Under the pieces are notes generated by a model that made no database searches, was not told the DNA's origin, and saw only the letters and a list, made by a program, of their open reading frames with translations. The translations under genes were made by a program, and so were the position numbers. A stretch of 64,000 nt of DNA from Siderastrea siderea (taxonomy: Eukaryota; Cnidaria; Anthozoa; Scleractinia; Rhizangiidae). This document shows, one piece after another, positions 33,366 to 44,239 of the stretch. The stretch is from the NCBI GenBank assembly GCA_964030785.1, contig OZ034975.1, positions 3,056,855 to 3,120,854 on the forward strand. The letters run 5' to 3'. The first letter of the stretch is position 1. Each line of letters starts with the position of its first letter.

Positions 33366-34047
33366 ATTCTTCTTTCAGTAGCCGCAGTGCTGTCAAAAGA
33401 CTATCCCTTTCATCTTCCAAAGCTTTTATCTTAGCAAGAAGCTCTTCGTAAGAAGGAGACAGCTGCCTTTGCTCGATTTTGGCCTCCAGCAGAGCAAATT
33501 TCTTGGATAGTTCAATAATAGCAGCCATGTTTTTATCACAACAACAGTTAATAAAGTTTTTTTGTAATGTAGATGTCTCCTGGATTCTCTCAGCAGTGTC
33601 CTCGTCTGCCTGTGCTACCACTTCGTCTCCTTCGTGATCACCATCTCCTTCGATCTCGACGCCATCTTGACTGTCACAATCGTCTGTCGAAGGACCAAAA
33701 TCTTCCATTTCTTCCGTGATAAATGATAAAATTTTCTGTCTCGTCTCACGCTCTTTCATTCCCTGCACATTCAACGTTTTGGTGCTCGGATAGAATGACA
33801 AGGTTACGCATTCTGCTTTCAAAACGTGAAAACCGCCATTATTCGATGTGAACGTCCAGTTGCCCATTAACTTGAGCTGGTCGTGAGCAAAACATTTTAA
33901 AGATTCCAGGCTTCCTAACCACTTAAACTTTGATCTGTTGCGACTCTTATCAACAGATAAAGGAAAGCTAGGAGGAATTGGAGTACCTGGCTGTTCCAAA
34001 CTGGGTAATATCTCGCTTGTGTCAAGAGCACGTGCTTCGTCCGCCAT
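33271..34047 (-). pseudogene. LINE ORF1 N-terminal coiled-coil region
   Basis: Starts MADEARALDTSEILPSLEQ. It has a globular segment (KFKWLGSLESLKCFAHDQLK, then CVTLSFYPSTKTLNVQG), an acidic stretch, and a C-terminal heptad-like segment (IIELSKKFALLEAKIEQRQ, then LLAKIKALEDERDSLLTALR). The latter is likely a coiled coil for ORF1 multimerisation. Because the LINE sits in phase within the 21-bp array, the frame is also open upstream to 34,668, giving a chimeric 465-residue reading of minisatellite plus ORF1. The true start is taken as the ATG at 34,045-34,047. Confidence 0.7.
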
Positions 34048-34588
34048 GATCAGAGGGGTGGAATCAGGGACCAGAGGGGTGGGATTAGGGACCAGAGGGG
34101 TGGGATCAGGGATCAGAGGGGTGGGATTAGGGACCAGAGGGGTGGGATTAGGGACCAGAGGGGTGGGATTAGGGACCAGAGCGGTGGGATTAGGGATCAG
34201 AGGGGTGGGATTAGGGATTAAAGGGGTGGGATCAGAGACCAGAGGGGTGGGATTAGGGATCAGAGGGGTGGGATTAGGGACCAGAGGGGTGGGATCAGGG
34301 ACCAGAGCGGTGGGATCAGGGACCAGAGGGGTGGGATTAGGGACCAGAGCGGTGGGATCAGGGACCAGAGGGGTGGGATTAGGGACCAGAGGGGTGGGAT
34401 TAGGGACCAGAGGGGTGGGATTAGGGACCAGAGGGGTGGGATTAGGGATCAGAGGGGTGGGATTAGGGATCAGAGGGGTGGGATTAGGTATTAAAGGGGT
34501 GGGATCAGGGATCAGAGGGGTGGGATTAGGGACCAGAGGGGTGGGATTAGGGACCAGAGGGGTGGGATTAGGGATCAGAGGGGTGGGA
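34048..34588. repeat. 21-bp minisatellite, array 3 (right part)
   Basis: Continuation of array 3 beyond the LINE, about 26 units, rich in the GGATTAGGGACCAGAGGGGT variant also found at 30,100-30,370 on the other side of the LINE. It ends at GGGACGCTCCTTAGGGTTCA. Confidence 0.95.
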
Positions 34589-35560
34589 CGCTCCTTAGGG
34601 TTCAGTCGAATCGGAATTTTCAAGAGTAGAGTAGGGAAATTAAAAAAACTGCCAGAATAAAAACTCAAACAAAATACTGTGATCAGTGTATATCATAAAC
34701 ACAAACCTCGCGAGGACCACACAAACGTTGTCGGTATAAAGAGGTTAGTGGAGGGGAACAGGGGACTGTCAGGAATAAAAGTGGGCAGAAATCGGGGAAG
34801 TATGGAACAGGAGACGGGATGAGATGGCATTTGTGAGAGGGCAAGAAGCGTGAAAAACGTCACAGTATTGCATAGTATTGTGCTATAGGAAAAGAACAAT
34901 AGGCGTAAGCTGCCCTGACGGAAGAAAAGGCGGGAACCGGACTGAAAGATACAGGGAGTGAGAAGCTGTTACCAATGTGCTGTGCTGTTACCAAGCTGTT
35001 ACAATTTTTTTATATTGATTCTTACCTTGCAGTAATCACAGATTATGTTCACAGTAGTCACATGTGTGAGTCGTTTGAGAACCCTCAAAAAAGTTTTTGT
35101 ACTTACATTTTTTCGTAGCTGCATATAAAATGCTGCGAGTTAACAATAATTATCATAGATCAAAGTTCGGAACAAGAGTTCGGAAGCAGATGCAGGAATG
35201 TTATAAGCAGTACACAGTTTGAGCTGTTTTAAGATCCGTTATAGCTTTTGGTCTGTAAATTTAACTTTTGGAGTTAAATTTTTGTCTTAGCTGCATGTAG
35301 AATGCTAGCTAATTAACCAATCGAATATCAAGGTTTAAAATCGTTATTAGCTGGTGCAGAAGTCTGCGCGCTAGTTTGCACTGCTGTCAAACTTTGATGA
35401 GACGTATAAATGAGCTATTTGCGAACTATAACATTACGTATAAGAAGTGAAAAATTTCCTACCTACACGTATAATGCTGCTAAACAATGCTAGATTGACT
35501 GAAATAAAGTTGTTTAACTTATCAACTGGCTCCTTCATTTTCATAAGCCGTAAAAGAACA
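34589..35560. repeat. Right flank of minisatellite locus 3
   Basis: Paralogous to 16,413-17,440 (shared CAGTCGAATCGGAATTTTC and GATCAGTGTATATCATAA). No gene is seen. It shows that locus 3 is a duplicate of locus 1 including both flanks. Confidence 0.75.
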
Positions 35561-35914
35561 ACAGAGAGCAATTTAACAAGCACCACCCTAAGTACCATGC
35601 TTCAAACACTTTTGCCAGCACATTTCGACAAAACATTTACAAATAATAACCCAAAGACACGGCCAGGTCGTTCGGAGACGCTTATAGAGGCCATTAATTC
35701 TCTTAGATTCTCTTGAAGGATAATAAAGGGGTGGATTGGACAAGTGAATAAAATTTTCATACGTGTTTTTATGGTTACCATGTGCTTATTTTATTTACAC
35801 GAAGAAAAGTGATCCAAAAATTCATTCAGAACGACAGGTTTGTAAGAGAAGGGGAACGATCCACAGGCACCACACCCAACATTCCAAGAAATAGCTTATT
35901 TCTGGGGGTCTAAG

Positions 35915-36845
35915 TTCCCCGAAGCTGTGACTAAAAGTGGGACAGGGACGTGGGTACGGGAATGCGGGGACGCGTGTTTGGAAACGTGGGACGCGGGGAC
36001 GCGTGGGGACGCGAGATAGAGAGCGCGCGGGGACGCGTGGGGACGTGAGACCGGGGACGCAAGGAAGCGAGATCAGGAATCAGGGATGTGAGATCGGGGA
36101 CGTGGGGACGTGAGATCTGGGAAGGAGGGACGTAAAATCGAGGATGCGGGTTGTATAGCAGAAAAGCGGGAAAAAATAGCTGAAAATAAATCCAAAAAGC
36201 TGATTTCTTCCAAAGCAACGGCGCAAACATCGGCTATTTTCCTATCAATCCGCATAGACCTGCCAATCACGGAAAATACATACTTGCACGCTTTTGGCTA
36301 GGAGGGAAGAAACGCGCCACTTATCGTTGTTATCGTTGTTTTGGATTGTCACCACGTCAAACGCGAAAGTTCCTTTCAAAATTTAGCGGCCAAAACAACA
36401 GTGAACAGAATAAATTACAAAGAGACTGGTGACTAGAAGAAAATGCTGCCAATGTGGAAAATAACATTGCCAAACGAAAAACAGAGAGGAGAGCTGACTT
36501 TGTTGGTGATTTCCCAGGAGAACTTCAGAGGAGTCTCATGTTTCTGCGGCTAGAAAACTTGAAAATTTCATAGGAAATCTGTTATAAACTCCAGAGAAAT
36601 TTCATTAACTTTCTCTTTATACAGTTTGGGTTCGATGGATTGAAAATCTCAGTGAACACAGTTGAAACTCTAAAGAAGTCCGGAAAGGCATTTGTGATTG
36701 GCAGGTCTATGCGAATTGATAGGAAAATAGCCGATATTTGTTCTGTTTTGTTGAAAGAAATCAGCCTTTCGATCCCCAAACACGCGTCCCCGCGTCCCCG
36801 TCCCACTTTTAGCCACAGCCGTTTTCTTCGAAACCTACATCCCTG
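35915..36845. mobile_element. Foldback element with GGGGACGCG-type repeats in its left arm
   Basis: Left arm: CTGTGACTAAAAGTGGGAC, a degenerate GGGGACGCG/GGGGACGTG tandem (about 35,940-36,110), and a block with CAATCCGCATAGACCTGCC (36,250). Right arm: the complements AATAGCCGATATTTGTTCTG and GGCAGGTCTATGCGAATTG (36,700), CCCCGCGTCCCCGTCCCAC and TTTTAGCCACAG (36,785-36,825). The arms are unequal and the centre is unique. Target duplication was not resolved. Confidence 0.65.
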
Positions 36846-37570
36846 ATGCGGCTTGAACAGCAGTTGCAACTAACAGATGCACGCTCAATCGCAATGTGAA
36901 ATCTTTATAACTCCAGCGCAGCTAAGGTACCGTGGTGTATTGACGTTTTTAAGCTTGTTATTTTTCACTGGCAACCTCTCTTCACGCATGTCCATGTTTA
37001 TTTATGGTTTACATTCCCCAGAAGCATCAGAAGCGTCCATAACCTCACGTTGTAGCGCCGGGTTGAGCAAAACGGCAAAAACTGATCTATCAGCTAAGTC
37101 GTACTTTTTTTGTAGTGATTTTGCAGCTGGCAGTAGCAATTTGGCAGCAAAACAGTTATAAGACGCTTTCAAGCGCTGCAAAGGGTTACACAGCGGTTTT
37201 GCAGCCCGCTGCAACCTCAATTTAGCTGTAAGAAGGCTTTCAAACCGCTGCAATTCTGCTGTATACCCGCTGAACAGCTATTTTGAAGCGTTTTGGGGGC
37301 GCTTTACAGGGCTGCTAGTTTCGTACAGGACTTTTCTGCAATTGCAGTATATGATATTGGGTAGGAAAATTTCTTATTTTAGTATTCTTTAGAATACTAA
37401 GTAGCAACAAGGGTTGCAACATTTTTTGCAGAAATAACATAAAAATGTATGAAAGGTTGTCTAAGTGACTAAAAGCCCATGATCATGTACTGGTTTTGGC
37501 TCAGTTACATGTACCTTTGAGGTGCAAAAGTGTTCTTGGTATATGAAGGTGGTAATGTCTCAGATCCTGA
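36846..37570. other. Unassigned sequence with quasi-repeats
   Basis: Between about 37,120 and 37,310 short related phrases such as CCGCTGCAA, CAGCGGTTTTGCAG and CCGCTGAACAGC recur on both strands. No coding or RNA feature was recognised. Confidence 0.4.
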
Positions 37571-37656
37571 GGGGGAGTGTAGCCTGCGTGCAGACGTCTC
37601 CTATTTCCTTTGCGTCAAGGAAATGCGAGACGTCTGCACGCAGGCTAGGGGGAGTG
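37571..37656. mobile_element. 68-bp hairpin mini-element with 9-bp target duplication
   Basis: 37,580-37,647 is a near-perfect palindrome: TAGCCTGCGTGCAGACGTCT on the left faces AGACGTCTGCACGCAGGCTA on the right, and inner arms CTATTTCCTT/AAGGAAAT enclose a short loop TGCGTC. It is flanked by a perfect 9-bp direct repeat GGGGGAGTG (37,571-37,579 and 37,648-37,656). Size, structure and duplication length fit a minimal Mutator-type hairpin element. Confidence 0.85.
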
Positions 37657-38380
37657 CCTCCCCGTGCAAAAGGGTATTGAGTACGCCCCTTGGGTTGAGG
37701 GGGGGGGGTGGCGAATAACACTCCTAATCTTTCTTCAATGTTTGCCTCACTGCTGCTCTACATACAGTGTTCAGAGGTCAGCACTGAGCTGCATATGACT
37801 CTGTGGGCGGTACTGCAGTTGTTTGTGAGTGGCCCCATGTGGGCCTCTTTGGCTCATGTGCGACTTTACCTTTAGTATGATACCACAGATGCAGACATCT
37901 GTAGTGTTTCAGGAATTTCAATCTCATTATCTTTGGGGATCTTGACACAAGGGTGAAGTCTTCTGTGAAGAGACTTTTGAACTCCATGTAGGTGTCTGGT
38001 CTTACCACTACAGTTGCAGGCCAGTTAATAACTGAATACATCGCAAGACAAATGCTACAGAAATTCGAGGTCAAAATAGCTCCAAGTACTGCAACCGTGA
38101 GTGAGAACTACTACATTTTCTTCAGTTCAAATCTTCCCCCTTGTGAGTCACTATAGAGATGTGCTAGTTTATCTACATGCCTGACCTTTTTCCCGTTTGA
38201 CTGTGCCTTCACATGTTTTGCTGCTCTGCAAGCTAAGATGGAAGGGGAAATGAAAATAGATGGGAAAGATAAACTTTTATACACATGACAATCAGTCTGT
38301 AGAGTTTTAGACTAAAATAATATGTGTGCAGCAGCACATTGGACTGTTGTCACAAGCATGGAGGTTTTTATTTCACATCT
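37657..38380. other. Unassigned sequence upstream of the 313-bp tandem
   Basis: No conserved frame. A G-run (37,699-37,708) is the only local feature noted. It may be P450 intron, but no upstream P450 exon was recognised. Confidence 0.4.
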
Positions 38381-39321
38381 GACAACTTTTTCATGGCTTC
38401 TGTGTCTGACCTGATCATGAAAGCGGCAGACTTGTCAAATTTCATGTTTCACTATTCCGCCCCTCGTAGTTCTTGGACGTGATTGAGGTCAGTTCAATTA
38501 GAAGCCAGCAAAACAATGTCAAAAAGATTTGAAAAAGTTGTCAAAAACTGAGCAAAATTTTATGCAAGTGCATGGCAACGCTATGCCACGACTGGCACTG
38601 TAAAACATTTGAGGTAATACTCCAAATCACACAATCACATCTACAGTTAACTACGTGTTTATAGTGTTTTGACCCGTCTACAAGTGAGGGGTGGGACAAC
38701 TTTTTCATGGCTTCTGTGTCTGACCTGATCATGAAAGCGGCAGACTTGTCAAATTTCATGTTTCACTATTCCGCCCCTCGTAGTTCTTGGACGTGATTGA
38801 GGTCAGTTCAATTAGAAGCCAGCAAAACAATGTCAAAAAATTTGAAAAAGTTGTCAAAAACGAAGGAAAATTTTATGCATGTGCATGGCAACGCTATGAC
38901 ACGACTGGCACTGTAAAACATTTGAGGTAATACTCCAAATCACACAATCACATCTACAGTTAACTACGTGTTTATAGTGTTTTGACCCGTCTACAAGTGA
39001 GGGGTGGGACAACTTTTTCATGGCTTCTGTGTCTGACCTGATCATGAAAGCGGTAGACTTGTCAAATTTCATGTTTCACTATTCCGCCCCTCGTAGTTCT
39101 TGGACGTGATTGAGATCAGTTCAATTAGAAGCCAGCAAAACAATGTCAAAAAGATTTGAAAAAGTTGTCAAAAACTAAGCAAAATTTTATGCATGTGCAT
39201 GGCAACGCTATGACACGACTGGCACTGTAAAACATTTGAGGTAATACTCCAAATCACGCAATCACATGTACAGTTAACTACGTGTTTATAGTGTTTTGAC
39301 CCGTCTACAAGTGAGGGGTGG
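38381..39321. repeat. 313-bp tandem triplication
   Basis: Three units begin at 38,381, 38,695 and 39,008 with GACAACTTTTTCATGGCTTC and end with GACCCGTCTACAAGTGAGGG. They differ by only a few bases and small indels. The array ends about 180 bp before the P450 exon acceptor, so it lies in the presumed last intron. The minus-strand frames of 72 codons repeated in the units are repeat artefacts. Confidence 0.95.
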
Positions 39322-39499
39322 GGAAAATGTTTTCTTTTCAGTTTTTAAAACTGAAAAGAAATTGTTGAAAGAAATTATTAAAATAATTGTTGTTTTGGTA
39401 TTTTATGAGATGATTAACCATCTTATTGAAATATATATGGATGCATGAAATTTTTAAGATACAAAATTAAATTCTGGTGACTTTATTATTAATTTTCAG

Positions 39500-39891
39500 G
39501 GTTCATCATATCCCGGAGCTGCAATAGACTTTGTACTATTAAAGGAATAACAATTCCCAAAGACTCGCCTGTTATCATTGCTGTGTACAGTGTTTAGAGA
39601 GATTCAACCATCTTTCCTGACCCAGAGAAATTTATCCCAGATCGCTTTTCACCCACAGCCAAGCAGCCACGCAATCCATATGCTTTTATGCCATTTGGTC
39701 ACGGTCCACGCAGCTGTATTGGAATGCGGTTTGCAATGATGCAGATGAAACTGGCTTTGATGCACATTTTAAAGAAATATCGCTTAGAAGTTGCCCAGGA
39801 TACGAAGATTCCACCTGATGTGAGAATCAAAGCTACTTTGGCATGTGCAGAAGTAAACGTTTGCATTTCTTCGAGAAACAGTGAAATGTGA
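39500..39891 (+). pseudogene. Cytochrome P450 (CYP3-like) terminal exon with in-frame stop
   Basis: The exon follows acceptor AATTTTCAG (ends 39,499) and runs to TGA at 39,889-39,891. Frame: TIKGITIPKDSPVIIAVYSV, stop (TAG 39,595-39,597), RDSTIFPDPEKFIPDRF, then the heme-binding loop MPFGHGPRSCIGMRFA with its axial Cys, then the C-terminus. The heme motif and PDPEKF meander are typical of microsomal CYP3-clan monooxygenases. The stop sits where the family usually has His or Gln before RD. No other P450 exon is recognisable upstream, so this is probably a pseudogene or an orphan exon; a sequence error cannot be excluded. Confidence 0.85.
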
Positions 39892-39948
39892 TCAGAAATG
39901 TAAACAGCTCGAAAACAGCACTGGCACTGTGACTGTACCCATAACTGT

Positions 39949-39954
39949 AAATAA
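39949..39954 (+). terminator. Polyadenylation signal after the P450 exon
   Basis: AATAAA about 58 bp past the P450 stop codon, followed by an A-run. It is consistent with the 3' end of the ancestral P450 gene. Confidence 0.6.
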
Positions 39955-40035
39955 AAAAAACGAATCTAATAATAAATAATAAATATCCTGAAAACTGCAC
40001 TGTTGTGTTATTAAGGTGTACAATGGACACTAGCT

Positions 40036-41411
40036 TAAGTTGAGGGTCTGAATGGGGGTACCTCTATAACACTTAACACTTAATTTTTGGCCTCTGTAAC
40101 ATACAACAGTTACATTTTAGGCATTTCAACACTAACAGTAGAAAATTCACTGTAACGGCTAATTTCACCCAGAAAGAAACAACGTTTCTTATCATTTCCG
40201 AAGATTTCCGAAGACTACCGAAGTTTTCCGAGGAGACTTTATACTATATACCAAGGAAAAGCAGTTCATTCATCACTTAAACAAGGAAAAGACGTCAGCA
40301 AACGTGACGTAATCGATATACTCACATGTGAAAGATATATCTTTTACAGTGTAAAGACAGAATTTTTCTCAGTGAGAGAAATCCTTGTAATTCACTAATT
40401 TATACATAACATGGGATATTATTTACCATTAAATGCTTAACAAAAATTACAGATGTAATTCCTTCCTTGCTAAATTTACATGTATTTGACGTGTATGAAC
40501 CACGAACTTTAACGCCAGTTTCCGCTATGCCCTCGAATATGAAAACTCTTTTCATGCCAAATTTCAATGTAAGCTCAAGAAATTCCGTGAGATGTTTCTT
40601 GACGGCTGCCACGCTGGATTGCTTTGCAAGGTCAAACGTGACCCTGCTTCTGTGCCTTTCGAAAGCAGAATCCTCTCCGCTTCTATAGAAGCTCACTAGA
40701 ACTTTAACAACGTCTGATGCCACCTTGTTGCTTTTTAGCTTTTGACCGATTTGACTTCGAGTTCCGACCTCGTCGACCCTTCACAGCGGTCAAACGCAGG
40801 ACGCGTGCGCAGTTCCCTCCATAATTTTGCAAAAGAAAATACAGTTGAATGTCGAAAGTTTCACTTTAACGGCATAACTTAACGCCAATTCTGAAACTTA
40901 AGCTTTTTACTTCGAGTATATGTTCAGAATGAAGTAACTGGCATCCTCAAGTTTTATCGGGACATTTTAAGTATCATTTTCATACGAACTTTGCGCTCGT
41001 AAAAGTCTGAACTGACTCAAACGTCAAGGCTCTGAAAAACCGGAAGTGACGTTGTTTTTTGCCTTTGACCGCTGTGCCGAGGCGTCGACCCCAGTTCGCA
41101 CGCGACTCTGACCAAAGGATCCCGGGCTCTTGGTACGCTATTGGTCTCCAGGTTTCCCCAAAATACTGATGCGCATGGGTAGAAAAAAAGGGACTACTGC
41201 CCCTTTAAGCATAGGTTTAAGCGATTAAGTGATTTTATTAGCATTTCCAGTAAAGCAGATGAGTATTTACAATGCTAAAAGACTTTTAAGCACTAAACAG
41301 TATTTTCTCCGAAAACAGTAAACATTAAAATATTGGCAAATTTAACAGCAAACACTAAAAATTTGGGGAAAATAACACTAAACACTAAACCCCATTCAGA
41401 CCCTCTAAGTT
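40036..41411. mobile_element. 1.36-kb TIR element with 6-bp target duplication
   Basis: 40,042-41,405 is bounded by perfect 16-bp inverted repeats, GAGGGTCTGAATGGGG and CCCCATTCAGACCCTC. Direct repeats TAAGTT lie outside (40,036-40,041 and 41,406-41,411). Subterminal regions carry related ACACTTAACACTTAA and ACACTAAACACTAAA phrases. The interior holds one open frame on the minus strand (below) of no recognised transposase family, so the superfamily is unassigned. Confidence 0.8.
40400..40789 (-). CDS. Open frame inside the 1.36-kb TIR element, function unknown
   Basis: About 125 codons open on the minus strand. It includes VASDVVKVLVSFYRSGEDSA, HRSRVTFDLAKQSSVAAVKK and LELTLKFGMKRVFIFEGIAE. 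There is no ATG at the front; the frame is bounded upstream by a TGA near 40,790. Possible donor GTAAAT at about 40,480. It could be an internal exon captured by the transposon, part of a degenerate transposase, or chance. I recognise no domain. Confidence 0.25.
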
Positions 41412-43690
41412 AGATTTAACAGAAGTCTCGATTGCGGTGTTGCAATGTCTGAATCCCGGGCTGAATAGATGTTAGGCCGAAAACTAGCCACGTAAAATAA
41501 AATGTAGGAAATTAAACGCTTCCGAAAATTTTAATCTTTAATGTATGTAAGTAGCAAAGTGCGCGATAACATTGCGTCAAAATAAAAGAAAAACTAACAG
41601 AAGCCGCCGAGAAACTGTTGAGAAGCCGGGTGAAAAGGATAAGGGAAGCAGACGGCCCGGCAATCCCCCCTCCCCCCCCCCCTCCACGCACACACACACC
41701 CCACCCAACTCCACATCCAGAAACGACCTGGCTACTTTGTGTTATGACTTTTGCCCTCCGCTAAAATAAAAACTGGCAGACTGAATGTGTTAAATATCGT
41801 TTGCCGGTAAAAGGGGGGAACACAGACGAAAAATTCAGCTAGCCGATAATGCAACTCCCTCACACTTCATTTACACTGGCACTTGAAGTCAGTTAAATTT
41901 AGGTGGCATTCCTCCGTCGCAAAAATTTTACGCACTTACAGACATGGCTTTACGCGCGTAAGTCATAAATAAAACAAAAGGTGTTGTCAGTATGAGCACC
42001 TATCAATGTTAGGTCGCATGGGGGAAGGGAAACGCCCGGTCGATCTGAGATGTCGAATTGATTTTACCATCCCCACCCCCGGGTATTTGACTGTCCATTT
42101 TTCGAAAAGCAAGTGTTTGAAAGGGAAATAAGTCATGAATGCGACTCGACTTGACTGAGTCAAATGCCTCCTCCCCCCTACACTCGTCTTCCCCCCCACC
42201 GCCCCCATGTAAACGCAAAAGTTAAGCCCTGTTCAACGTGTAATATTTTCACCTCCCTCTTTATTCACGTACGTAAAGTCAGTTGTTTGTTTTCGTTTGT
42301 GTCTAAACAAAGAGGAAATCCATCTTAACGTGGGTATCCAAGTAAAAATTACACTTCTTAACGTAAAACAACCTGCAGCTGAAAATTAACGCTGCGGGTA
42401 AATATTTGTTGTGAGAATTTTTATCGAAGTTCTTCAGATTTTTGCTCTGTTTTATGAACGAATCTTCACGGGCATTAGAGTGTTAGAAACTGTTAACCAT
42501 AAAGTTAACACTATTTCAGTCCAGAAATCATCGGCGGAGTATCACAATATATCAATAGCCAATGCTAATTTTCATCAGGTTCGGCACATGTATAAGGTTC
42601 GACGTTTGAACCGTGCCTTACTGACTTTTCGTCCTCACTTTTTTTAAACGAACTACTGTATTTAGATTTTGAAACGTTCAAAAACTTTCATTAGATCAAC
42701 GCTAAACAGCTAAACGTTTTCAGAAAAATTCGTAACAATTTTATTGCTTGCATATTATTCTTCAAACTCTTTTGTCTGTTTGTTTCGTTTGTCTTTATTT
42801 CTTGTTTCATTCTTTTTGTATGCAATATTTAAAACGTGTAACAACAGGTATTATAACAACGGTGTTAAGTTTCTAAAGTTGTTATTTTTTAATTCTATTC
42901 CCTACTTTAGGCTTCCTTTGATTAACTCAATGCTAATTTAAAATCGTGCAGCTGTTTTTCAGGTAACTCTTCATCTGTTTACATCAGTTTTAGCGGCTAA
43001 CAACTTTCCTTATCGTCTTTAATTAAGCCTTCCGTTGTCTCCACTCGTAAAGAACAATCTTTCGTCTTCCTTGAGCGCTCCAAATAGCGGGTATACTGTT
43101 TTATTCTATTTTTTAACATTACGAATGTTTGAAAAACTCAGTGTCAAATATTTGTACCCTAAATTTGCCCTTTTAATTCGATTTGAAAATTTGGGTTACA
43201 ATGACTCTACAGCAGCGACATGAGCGCCAGACAATGCCATGAATATTTATTCATATGCCATAAAACAAGCTAATTTACCTTTACACCATTTTTGTCACTA
43301 CTAATTTACTCGCACAAAAGACGTTTTCAGCTAAAGCGTCACATTCTCCGCTAAACTAAAGATATTTATTGATTTTTATTACATATTTATTTAGTTAAAC
43401 AACCTATTTGAAGTAATATCCCCACTCCAAACTGTAATCCCATAAATTCGCCTTTTTCACTTTAATTTAGCGATTATTTTAGCTTTATTTCTTCCTCGCA
43501 TTGTGAATAACTTCTTTTAATTCTTGCAAGATTGAAGTCTTGTACAAAACTTTGTTTGTAATCGCCATATTATTATCTATGGTTTCACTAGCATGCCAGT
43601 AAATTTATCTCAAACTTAACTTGTCGAGTATTATGTATTTTAATTGAATTACTGGAGAGGAACTCTTTGCTAACGTTTTTACAATAAATG
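41412..43690. other. Unassigned sequence upstream of gene B
   Basis: Contains C-rich/CA tracts at 41,665-41,705 and otherwise AT-rich sequence. No coding frame with a known domain on either strand. Confidence 0.4.
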
Positions 43691-43698
43691 ACTCAATT

Positions 43699-43752
<54 letters not shown>
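43699..43752. repeat. (TTTC)n microsatellite
   Basis: About 13 TTTC units, pyrimidine-only on +, about 320 bp upstream of the gene B start codon. Confidence 0.9.
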
Positions 43753-43754
<2 letters not shown>

Positions 43755-44072
43755 TTTTTCTTGCTTCGTCTTGTTAAACTCAGTTGTATTATCCCAATGA
43801 AACTCCGATCGAAATTGTCAAGGGAGGACGACTTAAACTCAGTTAGGTACCTGCATATTTAAGTTACTTTCTAAGTCTTTCTAGCCCGCAATAGGGGAAG
43901 TCCATGTCAGAGCTCTTAATTTATTGATGACACCTTCCTCATGTTGATAAATAATTTATCAGCACTTATTAGAGATGTGTAGCTATTACTGTAAGGACTG
44001 ACCAACCAATATCTTTCTTGGTCTCACATTGAGCCAAGACTACAGTAAATACGCCACTTGTCTCGCTTCAAG

Positions 44073-44163
44073 ATGGCAGACAGTTTCTTCTCCATGTTTG
44101 ATTTGCTGTTCCTGTGCATTTGGTGGGGAGCTTGGCTTCTATACAACACAGACGCCCATCAAG
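44073..44163 (+). CDS. Gene B exon 1: signal-peptide exon of a secreted PAN/EGF protein
   Basis: The ATG at 44,073 (context CAAGATGG) opens MADSFFSMFDLLFLCIWW, followed by GAWLLYNTDAHQ. This is a 30-residue N-terminus with a hydrophobic core typical of a secretion signal, ending in donor CAAG/GTGATA with one base (g) carried over. That phase matches the acceptor of the PAN-like exon at 48,455 (which needs one base to complete Gly). The intron would be 4.3 kb. Linkage is inferred from phase, strand and order. Confidence 0.65.
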
Positions 44164-44239
44164 GTGATAACATAACTTTTTAGACAAGTTTATCTTTGGC
44201 TTAAAGAGGTCATTAGGTCTGCAAAGTCTAGTTTTCTCC

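Larger units (their letters stand above)
30381..34047 (-). mobile_element. CR1/L2-type LINE inserted into minisatellite array 3
   Basis: The minus-strand element starts exactly at an ATG (34,047) and ends in a (TATC)n 3' tail, seen on + as GATA repeats at 30,379-30,402. It is flanked by GATCAGAG on both sides (30,373-30,380 and 34,048-34,055), and the same minisatellite continues beyond each end. It encodes a coiled-coil/esterase ORF1 and an RT ORF2. The APE endonuclease is deleted around 32,505-32,625. An SGNH esterase in ORF1 plus a short-repeat 3' tail fits the CR1/L2 group. Confidence 0.85.

Noticed and set aside
36640..36846. Paired frames at 36,073-36,270 and 36,640-36,846 with the same residues (VIGRSMRIDRKIAD)
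   Set aside because: The shared peptide comes from the inverted arms of a foldback element, not from duplicated genes.
38541..39072. Two repeated 72-codon minus-strand frames as paralogous small genes
   Set aside because: They are the same segment of the 313-bp tandem units.
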